NCBI GenBank assembly: GCA_016928055.1
Contig: JAFGLM010000016.1
Coordinates: 1 to 64,000, forward strand
Source of the DNA: Gammaproteobacteria bacterium
GTDB lineage: Bacteria; Pseudomonadota; Gammaproteobacteria; HTCC5015
Length of the DNA stretch: 64,000 nt
Reading direction: 5' to 3'
The notes under the pieces were generated by a model. That model was not told the origin of the DNA and made no database searches. It was given only the letters and a program-made list of their open reading frames with translations. Positions 17,719-27,044 of the stretch are shown piece after piece. Numbering within the stretch: the first letter of the stretch is position 1; every line of letters begins with the position of its first letter. Position numbers and translations under genes: made by a program.

Positions 17719-20256
17719 CTACTCGGAGTCTTCGCCAAGATTTTCAATTCGCTCGACTTCGACCAGTTTCTCGTCTTCGTTTAAGCGAATCAGGCGTACA
17801 CCCTGTGTGTTACGTCCCATCATCGAAACATCATCAGCTTCGGTACGTACCAGAATACCGCCATCGGATATCAGCATAATTTCGTCACCATCCGCAACCT
17901 TTACAGCACCGATAACCTTACCATTACGTTCATTGGTCTGAATTGAAACCACACCCTGACCACCGCGGCCCTGTTGTGGATATTGATCAACTGCAGTCCT
18001 TTTGCCAAAGCCGTTTTCAGTCGCTGTTAACACCGATCCTTGATCGGCGATAATTAGTGCAATCACATGCTGGTCATCGGCGATCTTGATGCCTCGTACA
18101 CCTGCGGCCGTGCGGCCCATTGGACGCACATCCACTTCGGTAAATTTGATCGCCTTGCCGGCATCGGTAAAGAGCATAACGTCACATGATCCGTCCGTTA
18201 TCGCTACATCCACCAGGTTGTCGCCTTCCCGTATATCGATGGCACGGATGCCACTGACCCGTGGTTTTGAAAAATGCGACAACGGCGTGCGCTTAACCGT
18301 GCCACTGCCGGTCACCATAAAAACGAAATAATCTTCGTTGAAATCACGCACCGCCAATAAGGCGTTGATACGTTCATCTTCATCCAGCGGCAACAAGTTA
18401 ACGATCGGTTTGCCGCGTGCAATGCGGCTGGCAATTGGCAATTCATAAACCTTAAGCCAATACAACTTCCCCTTGCTGGAGAAGCACAACAAGGTGTCAT
18501 GGGTATTGGCGATAAATAACTTGTCGACGAAATCTTCTTCTTTCATGCGAGTCGCCGTTTTACCGCGACCACCACGTTTTTGCGTCTTGTAATCCGAGAG
18601 CGGCTGAGCCTTGGCATAGCCGGCATGCGACAAAGTCACCACAACATTTTCTTCGCTGATCAGATCTTCAACGGTCAACTCACTTTGATCGGCATGAATC
18701 ACTGTTCGTCGCTCGTCGCCATAGCGTTCGCTGATATCCTGCAACTCCTCACGAATTACATTTTTCAGTCGCTCGGGGTTACAGAGGATATCCAGCAGAT
18801 CGCGAATTTTTTCCAGCAGCTCGCTGTACTCCTGCACGATCTTGTCCTGTTCCAAACCGGTTAAACGATGCAGACGCAAATCCAGAATCGCCTGCGCCTG
18901 CGCTTCCGACAGATGATAACCTTGATCCGATAATCCAAAATCGCTAGCCAAATCATCCGGGCGTGATACATCTGCGCCGCTGCGTTGCAACATCTCGCTG
19001 ACGACGCCGGCGGTCCAGACACGCGCCACCAGTTGTACTTTGGCTTCAGCCGGACTGGCGGAAGCCTTAATCAGCGCAATGACTTCATCAATATTGGCCA
19101 GCGCAACCGCCAAACCTTCCAATATGTGCGCGCGTTCGCGCGCCTTACGTAAATCGAATATCGTGCGCCGGGTAACCACATCGCGACGATGCGCGATAAA
19201 GGCGTCGAGTACTTCCTTAAGATTCAGCAGCTTGGGTTGTCCATCAACCAGTGCCACCATATTGATGCCGAAAACGGTCTGTAACTGTGTTTGTTGATAG
19301 AGATTATTGAGTACCACCTCGGCAACTTCACCACGGCGGATTTCGATCACCACCCGCATGCCGCGTTTGTCCGATTCATCACGAATTTCGGTAATACCAT
19401 CCAGTTTCTTCTCGCGCACCAGCTCGGCAATTCGTTCCTGCAAACGTGCTTTATTGACCTGATAAGGCAACTCGTGAATAACGATGCGTTCTTTACCGGA
19501 TTTGTCGGTTTCAATCTCGCTGCGCGCGCGAATCATAATGCGGCCGCGGCCAGTACGATAAGCGCGACGAATACCGGCAGCTCCGTTGATAATGCCTGCT
19601 GTCGGGAAATCCGGACCTGGCAGATATTGCATTAAATCGTTGATATCGAGTTCGGGATTTTCCAGCAATGCCAGACAGGCATTGATCACTTCAACCATGT
19701 TATGTGGCGGAATATTGGTCGCCATACCAACAGCGATACCCGACGAGCCATTGACCAGTAAATTGGGTACCCGGGTGGGCAGGACCGTGGGTTCGGTCTC
19801 AGCACCGTCATAATTGGGTACAAAATCGACGGTTTCCTTATCCAGATCAGCCAGCAACTCGTGCGCCAGACGCGCCATGCGCACTTCGGTGTAACGCATC
19901 GCTGCTGGTGAGTCGCCATCCACCGAGCCAAAGTTGCCCTGGCCATCCACCAGCATGTAGCGCATCGAAAATGGCTGAGCCATACGCACCATGGTGTCGT
20001 AGACCGCCGAATCACCATGCGGATGATATTTACCGATAACATCACCGACGACTCGAGCCGATTTCTTATAGGTTTTATTCCAGTCGTTGCCCAGTACGCT
20101 CATGGCATATAAAACCCGCCGATGCACCGGTTTCAGTCCATCTCGAACATCCGGCAGCGCGCGGCCCACAATGACACTCATCGCATAATCAAGATAAGAC
20201 CGGCGCATCTCATCTTCGAGATTGATGGGAAACAACTCTTGTGCAATTTCAACCAT
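17719..20256 (-). CDS. gyrA: DNA gyrase subunit A
   Basis: An 845-residue type IIA topoisomerase subunit. The winged-helix and tower region holds the catalytic tyrosine in [10 protein letters not shown]. The quinolone region reads [11 protein letters not shown], so the positions equivalent to Ser83 and Asp87 of E. coli are wild type. The C-terminal pinwheel contains the gyrase box as [10 protein letters not shown], distinguishing it from ParC. Six blades follow and the acidic tail ends LGEDSE. The gene opens the serine/aromatic operon; about 200 bp separate it from mtnA upstream, where its promoter should lie. Confidence 0.98.
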   Translation of the reverse strand: MVEIAQELFPINLEDEMRRSYLDYAMSVIVGRALPDVRDGLKPVHRRVLYAMSVLGNDWNKTYKKSARVVGDVIGKYHPHGDSAVYDTMVRMAQPFSMRYMLVDGQGNFGSVDGDSPAAMRYTEVRMARLAHELLADLDKETVDFVPNYDGAETEPTVLPTRVPNLLVNGSSGIAVGMATNIPPHNMVEVINACLALLENPELDINDLMQYLPGPDFPTAGIINGAAGIRRAYRTGRGRIMIRARSEIETDKSGKERIVIHELPYQVNKARLQERIAELVREKKLDGITEIRDESDKRGMRVVIEIRRGEVAEVVLNNLYQQTQLQTVFGINMVALVDGQPKLLNLKEVLDAFIAHRRDVVTRRTIFDLRKARERAHILEGLAVALANIDEVIALIKASASPAEAKVQLVARVWTAGVVSEMLQRSGADVSRPDDLASDFGLSDQGYHLSEAQAQAILDLRLHRLTGLEQDKIVQEYSELLEKIRDLLDILCNPERLKNVIREELQDISERYGDERRTVIHADQSELTVEDLISEENVVVTLSHAGYAKAQPLSDYKTQKRGGRGKTATRMKEEDFVDKLFIANTHDTLLCFSSKGKLYWLKVYELPIASRIARGKPIVNLLPLDEDERINALLAVRDFNEDYFVFMVTGSGTVKRTPLSHFSKPRVSGIRAIDIREGDNLVDVAITDGSCDVMLFTDAGKAIKFTEVDVRPMGRTAAGVRGIKIADDQHVIALIIADQGSVLTATENGFGKRTAVDQYPQQGRGGQGVVSIQTNERNGKVIGAVKVADGDEIMLISDGGILVRTEADDVSMMGRNTQGVRLIRLNEDEKLVEVERIENLGEDSE

Positions 20257-20464
20257 GAATAATCTGTATTTTTATGAAGGCGTTTTGAGTAGTTTGCTTA
20301 AATAAAGGCCAATCGGCCAAACGCGCCATTTTAGCATACCCTGCATGCCTACCGCATCCTGACAGAAAACGCTTAGAACAGCACTGAAGCGCTCAGAGTG
20401 AAAAATACCGTCTGTTTTGGGGCTTAATTCTGCTTTGGCGGAAAAAATAGGTGAAATACCGTAA

Positions 20465-21499
20465 TTAGCGAAAAGTTGCCCGCATACGTTCCCGGTTTGG
20501 GCATTCGATCACCGCCGTTTCGGTGACGATGCAGTCGATTAATTCAGAGGGGGTAATATCAAAAGCCGGATTCCAGGCATCGATATTCGTCACGCCAACC
20601 TGAATCTCTCCAATCTTGATCAGTTCCTCTGCGGAACGAAACTCAATCGGTATATCGCTTCCTTTGCCTATTGTCATGTCGACAGTACTATTGGGTGCAA
20701 CCACCATAAACTTTACACCGTGCTGGCGCGCCAATACGGCCAGGCTATAAGTGCCAATCTTATTGGCAACATCGCCATTGGCGACGATACGGTCCGCACC
20801 TACAATCACCCAATCGACCCGCTGCTGCCGCATCAAACTGGCCGCAGCCCCCTCACAGATCAAGGTGGTGGGAATCCCCTCCTGCTGTAACTCCCACGCG
20901 GTCAGGCGCGATCCCTGCAGCCAGGGCCGGGTTTCGTCCGCGTACACCCTTTCCAGCTTGCCTTTTTCCCAGGCCCTGCGAATAACCCCCAAAGCCGTGC
21001 CGTAACCGCCGGTCGCCAGCGCACCGGTATTGCAGTGCGTTAGCACCCGACTGCCCGGCACTAAAAACGCGGCTCCCGCTTTAGCCATATGATAGTTAGC
21101 GGTGACATCTTCCTGATGAATGGTTTGTGCTTCTTGCAGCAGATCATTAACAGGATCGGTCATTTCAGCAAGCAGCCGTTTTCTCATACGCGTCAAAGCC
21201 CAGGCCAGATTCACTGCCGTCGGTCTGGAATTCTGTAGTATCTCTATATCGTCCAACACGGCTTCGCGCCAATTGGGAAGGTCACGGTGGGATTGCGCCG
21301 ACAGTACGACGGCATAGGCTGCAGTGATGCCGATAGCGGGCGCACCGCGCACAACCATATCGCGAATAGCATCCGCTACATTACGACTACTGGTGAATTG
21401 CACATAGACTTCCTGATTCGGCAGCAGGCGCTGATCCAATAAATATAAAAAATCATTTTCCCACTTGATCGCCCGGATTTTTTGATCTGTCAATTTCAT
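20465..21499 (-). CDS. mtnA: Methylthioribose-1-phosphate isomerase
   Basis: A 344-residue eIF2B-like enzyme that isomerises 5-methylthioribose-1-phosphate to the ribulose form in methionine salvage. It contains RGAPAIGITAAYAV, the catalytic Cys in THCNTGALATGGYG and the catalytic Asp in GADRIVANGDVANKIGTY. The ATG at 21499 is chosen because the longer frame begins with GTG inside the gtrA-like gene. Its proximity to gyrA is a pseudomonad-like arrangement. The mtaD product encoded at 29.8 kb can feed the same salvage route. Confidence 0.95.
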   Translation of the reverse strand: MKLTDQKIRAIKWENDFLYLLDQRLLPNQEVYVQFTSSRNVADAIRDMVVRGAPAIGITAAYAVVLSAQSHRDLPNWREAVLDDIEILQNSRPTAVNLAWALTRMRKRLLAEMTDPVNDLLQEAQTIHQEDVTANYHMAKAGAAFLVPGSRVLTHCNTGALATGGYGTALGVIRRAWEKGKLERVYADETRPWLQGSRLTAWELQQEGIPTTLICEGAAASLMRQQRVDWVIVGADRIVANGDVANKIGTYSLAVLARQHGVKFMVVAPNSTVDMTIGKGSDIPIEFRSAEELIKIGEIQVGVTNIDAWNPAFDITPSELIDCIVTETAVIECPNRERMRATFR

Positions 21500-21507
21500 T
21501 TGGTTTT

Positions 21508-21900
21508 TTACTGAACAGGATGACGAAACACCCACATTTTGTTGAGTAGGAAAGTGATCACTGGAATGGTCAATACCACAACAGCCAGAGAAATACGATG
21601 TGAAAGCTGCATGCTGTTTTCAAGCGCGGCGAGCATACCCTCACTAGCAAGAAAAGTCGCAACCGAAACCACAACAAAGCGACGGAAAATATCTTGACTT
21701 AATGTGATCTGAAAAGTGTAGCGACCATGACCAAAAAAGGACACTGCAACGGCACTGCTGTAACCAATTAGATTGCAGACATACAAATTAATTTTCAGAC
21801 CTTCATGGCAAAACAAGGCAACCAGATAATGCGTGACGGTAGCAGTAATTCCCACCAAACCGAATACGAAAAGCTGTCGCAAAATCCTACGGCTAATCAT
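21508..21900 (-). CDS. GtrA-family membrane protein (putative lipid-sugar flippase)
   Basis: A 130-residue protein with four predicted membrane helices (FVFGLVGITATVTHYLVALF; INLYVCNLIGYSSAVAVSF; FVVVSVATFLASEGML; ISLAVVVLTIPVITFLLNK), the canonical GtrA layout with the conserved aromatic/Asn-Lys end NKMWVF. GtrA proteins are thought to move undecaprenyl-phosphate-linked sugars across the inner membrane. The ATG at 21900 overlaps the end of the GtrB-like gene by 8 bp. It is the last gene of a GT-C, GtrB, GtrA cassette and ends 8 bp before the mtnA start. Confidence 0.88.
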   Translation of the reverse strand: MISRRILRQLFVFGLVGITATVTHYLVALFCHEGLKINLYVCNLIGYSSAVAVSFFGHGRYTFQITLSQDIFRRFVVVSVATFLASEGMLAALENSMQLSHRISLAVVVLTIPVITFLLNKMWVFRHPVQ

Positions 21901-22834
21901 TATTAAAACCGATCTCACGTTCCACTACATAAAGCGGACGATTCTTTACCTCTTTATATATTCGGCCAATATACTCACCCATCAAACCCATAAAAAATAG
22001 TTGCACACCGCCAAGAAACAACATCACCACCATGATCGATGCATAACCCGGCGCATCGCGACCGAACAACAGTGTTTTTGTAATAATGTAAAAACCATAA
22101 CAGAATGAAATACTCGCAATCATCAACCCCAGGTAAGTACCGATTCTTATCGGTAATGTGCTGAAAGAAGTGATGCCGCTTATCGCAAAATTCCACAGAT
22201 TCCAGTAATTGAATTTTGTGCCACCTTCTGCTCGTTTTTGTCGTTCATATTCGACAGTGGTGCTATTGAAGCCGGGCCAGGAAAACAGTCCTTTCATAAA
22301 TCGAACTTTTTCCGGCAACTTTTTAATCGCTTCAACCACTTTTCGATCCATTAATCGATAATCACCAACATTTCGCGGTATATCGGTTTCACTCATTCGA
22401 TTAAATAAAGCATAAAACCAGCCAGCCGTTTGCCGCTTAATAAGGCTATCCGTCACCCGTGATGAACGTTTCGCGTACACCACATCAAAACCTTCGCGCC
22501 ACTCAGCGATCATCTCGTGAATGAGTTCAGGAGGATCCTGCAAATCGGCATCTATTGGTATAACAGCATCACCGCTGGAGTATTCCAGTGCCGCGGTCAT
22601 AGCCGCTTCCTTGCCAAAATTACGTGAAAAGGATACAACCTTGATGCGTGAATCTTTGGCAGCATATTCTGTTAGCTGCTGCAGCGTGTTATCACGCGAT
22701 CCGTCATTGACACAAATGATTTCGTACTCAAGATCCAGCTGCGTCAGTTCCTTTTCGATTGTGGTAAAAAAAAAGGGAATCACCTCCGATTCGTTGTACA
22801 TCGGCACCAGAATGGATATTTTTTTTTGTGTCAT
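21893..22834 (-). CDS. GtrB/DPM1-like polyprenyl-phosphate glycosyltransferase (GT2)
   Basis: A 313-residue GT-A fold enzyme: ISILVPMYNESEVI at the N-terminus, the DADLQDPPELI metal motif near residue 97, and two C-terminal membrane helices (about 232-258 and 268-290). Such enzymes charge undecaprenyl phosphate with a sugar on the cytoplasmic face. The ATG has a strong GGAGG at 5 nt. The first 70 bases hold two nine-base homopolymer tracts (A9 at codons 3-6 and T9 at the FFF codons), a possible slippage hotspot. It overlaps the GtrA-like gene and lies 17 bp after the GT-C gene. Confidence 0.9.
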   Translation of the reverse strand: MTQKKISILVPMYNESEVIPFFFTTIEKELTQLDLEYEIICVNDGSRDNTLQQLTEYAAKDSRIKVVSFSRNFGKEAAMTAALEYSSGDAVIPIDADLQDPPELIHEMIAEWREGFDVVYAKRSSRVTDSLIKRQTAGWFYALFNRMSETDIPRNVGDYRLMDRKVVEAIKKLPEKVRFMKGLFSWPGFNSTTVEYERQKRAEGGTKFNYWNLWNFAISGITSFSTLPIRIGTYLGLMIASISFCYGFYIITKTLLFGRDAPGYASIMVVMLFLGGVQLFFMGLMGEYIGRIYKEVKNRPLYVVEREIGFNND

Positions 22835-22851
22835 CTTTTCCTCCGAACCAA

Positions 22852-24168
22852 TCAGTTTACTGACTCGGGTCTTTTTTGAGATTGATACGTTCCTAGCAAC
22901 AATACAACCTGCGCGATCAGCAATCCTTCAAACGGTTTACGATACCTGCCTTCATTCACCGCCAACGGCAATAGACCCTGCACAATTATCCAGCCCAGAA
23001 TAATCGAAGGTAACAATAAATGCCGTTTTTGACTGCGCCAGAAAGTGGCGGTAATCACAAATGCCGCAATACCCAGCGGCGCCCAAAGCCAGCGCATCCA
23101 GTAGCTTACAACGTGCAGCAAGTAGCTATGATCACAGTCCGGCCAGGATTCAGCGAAGAATAGAAAAATCAGATTCTCTTTGGTGATCCACAAATATTCA
23201 GAAAACGTTAATTCGTTCTTCTCGAATACTGTCTTCCAGTCTTCGCTACCTTTATCAATATTGATATCAGCAATAACTCGACCCGTGCGCCGGGTTTTCC
23301 AGTCACTCAACGGTGCAAACGGGCGCTGCCCGGTTGCCGGTGATCCAAATCCGTAGTACCACACCGCTCCTTGACGACGATAAGTAATTTTCACTTCCTG
23401 TTTACCGGAAATTGCATAGAGCACATTCATCTTGCCCATGCCGTGTGGAGCGAAAACACCCATCTGCTGATAGCCGCGCACGATTAACGGCCCCAGTATC
23501 ATCAGCAAGATTGTCGTAGCACCCAGGGCCTTTTTGATTTTCTCCGCCTGCTCCAGCCATAACCAGGTCGTCGCTATCGCCGCCATTGGAATGCAAATAC
23601 CGCGGGTCAAACCGGCAATAGACCACAGAAATATGACGAGTAAAAATGAATTCACCGTTTTTTTACGTTTACAGCGCCAGGTCATCCATAACGCAAGACC
23701 GAGCAATGGCAACATCAGGGTTTCCTGCATGAAATAGCTGTAGATCCCCAACCATGACGGTAACCAGATCAGGATCAGACCACCACTGATGGCGACCATT
23801 TTGGATGGTTGGAGCTCGCGAAAAAACCGATACCAAATCCAGGGCGCCAGTAAACTTAGCAGGATAGTATAAAAAGCCACCAAAGCCGGATCTTTGAAAG
23901 TCAGTTTTGCCAAGGTGGCAATATAAAGCTGATATATAACCGGATCCGTCATAGCCATTGGGTCATTGCGTTGAGTATCAATTCCCTGAACCCAATGGCG
24001 TTCCGGATCGCTCCAGATATGATTAACCGGATTGTGATCGATGATATAAAAAATATGCAGGAGGACACCGATCAGAGCAAGCGCATATATCGACCATAAC
24101 AGCGCGGTACGCCAGTTAGTAATTATTGTTCTGAACGATATCACTACGCCTTCCTTAATGTTGCACAT
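22852..24168 (-). CDS. Polytopic GT-C-type glycosyltransferase-like membrane protein
   Basis: A 438-residue protein with about ten hydrophobic helices and a large periplasmic-type loop (about 245-325). The first loop contains the short acidic stretch SDPERHWVQG, in the position of the catalytic DE/ED motif of GT-C enzymes that use lipid-linked sugars. No specific family is recognised with certainty. Its start overlaps the pabBC stop (TAATG) and AGGAGAG lies 5 nt upstream. Order and strand match three-gene gtr cassettes, in which the third gene sets the acceptor or sugar specificity. Confidence 0.7.
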   Translation of the reverse strand: MCNIKEGVVISFRTIITNWRTALLWSIYALALIGVLLHIFYIIDHNPVNHIWSDPERHWVQGIDTQRNDPMAMTDPVIYQLYIATLAKLTFKDPALVAFYTILLSLLAPWIWYRFFRELQPSKMVAISGGLILIWLPSWLGIYSYFMQETLMLPLLGLALWMTWRCKRKKTVNSFLLVIFLWSIAGLTRGICIPMAAIATTWLWLEQAEKIKKALGATTILLMILGPLIVRGYQQMGVFAPHGMGKMNVLYAISGKQEVKITYRRQGAVWYYGFGSPATGQRPFAPLSDWKTRRTGRVIADINIDKGSEDWKTVFEKNELTFSEYLWITKENLIFLFFAESWPDCDHSYLLHVVSYWMRWLWAPLGIAAFVITATFWRSQKRHLLLPSIILGWIIVQGLLPLAVNEGRYRKPFEGLLIAQVVLLLGTYQSQKRPESVN

Positions 24169-25976
24169 TAACTCTCTCCTCCGCCTGAGGTTGCAGAGTT
24201 TGCCGTTTGCGGGTGTAAGTGGTCAACCTTGATCTGCCAACAATCTGTACCAATTCTGTCCAGAGGCATCCAGCCACGCACTGAATTAATCAGCCAAACT
24301 CGAGATGCCTGTAATAACTGGTCCCGGCTGATCGGTGCTTCAGTAACCACATCCTTGGTAAGTAAATGCTCACGAAATACACCCGCGAGCAGTCCGGCAT
24401 TTTGTGCCGGCGTAAACAGTCTTCCTTCCATTTCCACAACAATATTGGCCACGGCTGTCTCGGTAATCAATCCATCCAGGTTGAAGAGAATAACATCGTC
24501 AAAATCTCTATTTCTGAGTAAAGCATTTGTATACAGACTTCGCTGGTTGGTTTTATGAAGGCAAAAAACAGAATCAGTGTTACTTCGTTGGTTGTCAAGA
24601 ACAACTGTTCTACCATGCAGACTATCGACAACGTCTGCGCGTAATTCAACAAGATTTTCAGCCGCTACTGTTAAGCGAACCCTGCTGTCTGATTGAAACG
24701 CAGAGGAAAATTGCTGTAACTTTTGTTTGATATAAGGCAGATCAATTTTTAATGCAAAAAAATCCGCGCCGGCCTGCAAACGTTGTAAATGCTCATCAAA
24801 CAGAAAATACCCATCATCGACTCGCCATAATAAAGTTTCCAGTAATTTAAAATCTGAAGAAGCACGCCTGAGCGCGCCGGCTTTGACCTCACACTCTTCG
24901 TACTCGGAAGCGGCATCCGAGTCCCAGACAATACCACCGCCTACACCATACTCGGCGATATTTTTTTCCGAATCGATTAATGCTGTTCTGATTGCGACAT
25001 TAAACTGCGCGCTACCGTCCGGTTTTATAAATCCAATTGAACCGGTATAAATGCCACGCGCATCTGGTTCGAGTTGTTTAATCAGCTGCATTGTTTTGGC
25101 CTTGGGGGCGCCGGTCACCGAAGCACACGGAAACATAGCGGCAAATATTTCAGCAATGGATGCTGATGAAATCGATTCGACGCTTGAAGTCATCTGGTGT
25201 ACGGTGGAATAAGACTCGACATCAAACAAACTGCTGATTTTGACACTGCCAACCGAGGCAATTCTGCCCATGTCATTGCGCAGCATATCGACAATCATCA
25301 GATTTTCAGCGCGATTTTTTTTCGAATTCCGCAACCAGTTGACGTTGGCTGCATCCTTCGCGGCAGTTAATCCTCTCGCAGTTGTGCCTTTCATGGGTTT
25401 TGACAGCAGGTGATCTCCTTTTCGCTGTAAAAATAATTCCGGTGACACTGACAGGATCTGATAACGGCCCAGATCTAGATAGGCAGAATAGTGAACACAC
25501 TGGACATCACACAGCTTGATAAAAAACGCCCAGGGATCGCCATAAAAATCCGCCTGGAGTTTGTGCGTGTAATTAATCTGATAACTGTCTCCGGCACGGA
25601 TGTGCTGCTTGATTTTGTTGATCGCTTCAAAATATTGCAACTGAGTAACAGAAGGTTGCCAGTCACCAGACGCATAATCCGGATCAAGCGCGTTTGGCAG
25701 ACTATCCAGTTTTTTACACTGTCGATATAGCGAAAACCAGAGATAAGGGAATTGATACAAGTCATGGGTGGATAACGACGAATCAAAAGCGGTTGCCGAC
25801 TCATAGCTAACAAATCCTGCCGCGTAGAAACCCCGGCTAATTCCGGATTCGATAGATTGCCAACAATCTGATACTTCAGACAGGTTGTCGGCAGATACAA
25901 TCTCGACCGGTTCGGAGAACTGTAACCAACATGGATGCTCCGTTGTGCTATCACGAATAATGACACTGCCTTGCAT
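24168..25976 (-). CDS. Fused aminodeoxychorismate synthase (PabB)/lyase (PabC)
   Basis: A 602-residue two-domain protein for p-aminobenzoate synthesis. Residues 1-375 are the chorismate-binding PabB part: AGDSYQINYTHKL, LSKPMKGTTARG, ENLMIVDMLRNDMGRI, VTGAPKAKTM, YTGSIGFI and the C-terminal DSDAASEYEECEVKAGAL. Residues 380-595 are a fold-type IV PLP lyase: the PLP lysine in LHKTNQRSLY, and FNLDGLITETAVANIVV. Such fusions are known in several proteobacteria. The glutaminase PabA is not in the window. It lies 19 bp downstream of the LPP20 operon and is translationally coupled to the gtr-like cassette. Confidence 0.93.
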   Translation of the reverse strand: MQGSVIIRDSTTEHPCWLQFSEPVEIVSADNLSEVSDCWQSIESGISRGFYAAGFVSYESATAFDSSLSTHDLYQFPYLWFSLYRQCKKLDSLPNALDPDYASGDWQPSVTQLQYFEAINKIKQHIRAGDSYQINYTHKLQADFYGDPWAFFIKLCDVQCVHYSAYLDLGRYQILSVSPELFLQRKGDHLLSKPMKGTTARGLTAAKDAANVNWLRNSKKNRAENLMIVDMLRNDMGRIASVGSVKISSLFDVESYSTVHQMTSSVESISSASIAEIFAAMFPCASVTGAPKAKTMQLIKQLEPDARGIYTGSIGFIKPDGSAQFNVAIRTALIDSEKNIAEYGVGGGIVWDSDAASEYEECEVKAGALRRASSDFKLLETLLWRVDDGYFLFDEHLQRLQAGADFFALKIDLPYIKQKLQQFSSAFQSDSRVRLTVAAENLVELRADVVDSLHGRTVVLDNQRSNTDSVFCLHKTNQRSLYTNALLRNRDFDDVILFNLDGLITETAVANIVVEMEGRLFTPAQNAGLLAGVFREHLLTKDVVTEAPISRDQLLQASRVWLINSVRGWMPLDRIGTDCWQIKVDHLHPQTANSATSGGGES

Positions 25977-25995
25977 AGCGGGGCTGCGGTCTTCT

Positions 25996-27018
25996 TTATT
26001 TTTTAGGTTCCGGTTTTTCCATCCCGTAAAACAATAAGGCCGATTTAAGTTTTGTATTCAACAAGCCGGCAATATCATCCCGTAACCGAATTTGGGACTG
26101 CTGCTGCGACTGGCCGGAAGATTTTATCGGCCATTGCACAGATGCACTGACCTTACCCGATGCAATTTTGGTCAAAGTCACCTGCAGACTGCCACGATAC
26201 CAGTACCAACCGTCTTTCCAACCGACATCCTGAACATCCAGCTTACCCTGTAAGTCATATTCTGGCGTCTCGCTCGCATAGCGCATGCCCGCAGCCGTCA
26301 CTGCGCTTTTCAATAACTGATCGAGTTCGCCCAGTGCATCCTGCGCGACAGACTCACGGACAACCACTTTCGATAATGCTGCATCAATACGCGCATCCAG
26401 CATTTTCGTTGTCCACCTGGTCGGCACACCAGCGCCGGACTTGTCCACGATCTGCAAATCTTTCTGCAACATTTCACGTGTTACCAGCGCTGATCTGGCA
26501 CTGTATATCATCTGCGCCCTGGCAACAGGATCCTGTAAAAGATCAGCATTGGATAATCGAAGCTGCACATAACGATCCGAATTACCAATCTCGCTGCGCA
26601 ATCGGGTGCTGATCTGTGAACGCGATATGACCGCCAGCGAATAATAACGTTGCTGTTTTTTATCAAACCAGTTTTCAACGACACTCGCACCTTCCAGCAA
26701 TTTGCTGGTATAAGCGTCAATATAGCGTGCGGTTAACCGACTAACACCCTGTTTAATTCCTGATTCGTTTGACTGTTGCCAGGCACTGGATTCATCGCGA
26801 CTGGTTTCTTCCACTTTAACTTCAAATATCATGGCCAAATTAGCCAGCGCCCGTGATTTGGCGTCTTCCGGGTTAGCAGCACTACCCGCCGCGGTTAGAT
26901 ACCGCGATTGTGGATACTCACCAGCAGCGCCTTCTATCCAGTCGGGTTGGCCACCACTCGTTGCACAAGCTGTTAATAAAAAACTGACCGCTATCGCTGT
27001 CAAAGTAAGCTTTTTCAT
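25996..27018 (-). CDS. LPP20-family lipoprotein, long form
   Basis: A 340-residue protein with a lipoprotein signal (LLTACATSG, lipid cysteine at residue 18). The N-terminal half is an LPP20-like domain: PDWIEG, SRYLTAAGSAANPEDAKSRALANLAMIFEVKV and the VVENWFDKKQQRYYSLAVISR pattern typical of the family. The C-terminal half is unassigned and ends with a charged PEPKK tail. LPP20-like lipoproteins in other bacteria are outer-membrane proteins linked to flagella or to cell-wall enzymes; no flagellar genes are nearby. It is the last gene of the four-gene lipoprotein operon. Confidence 0.82.
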   Translation of the reverse strand: MKKLTLTAIAVSFLLTACATSGGQPDWIEGAAGEYPQSRYLTAAGSAANPEDAKSRALANLAMIFEVKVEETSRDESSAWQQSNESGIKQGVSRLTARYIDAYTSKLLEGASVVENWFDKKQQRYYSLAVISRSQISTRLRSEIGNSDRYVQLRLSNADLLQDPVARAQMIYSARSALVTREMLQKDLQIVDKSGAGVPTRWTTKMLDARIDAALSKVVVRESVAQDALGELDQLLKSAVTAAGMRYASETPEYDLQGKLDVQDVGWKDGWYWYRGSLQVTLTKIASGKVSASVQWPIKSSGQSQQQSQIRLRDDIAGLLNTKLKSALLFYGMEKPEPKK

Positions 27019-27044
27019 CGCTCTTCCCTCTTAATAAAACAACA

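Noticed and set aside
19914-20020. Possible quinolone-resistance changes in GyrA
   Set aside because: The determining region reads [11 protein letters not shown], with the wild-type Ser and Asp at the key positions.
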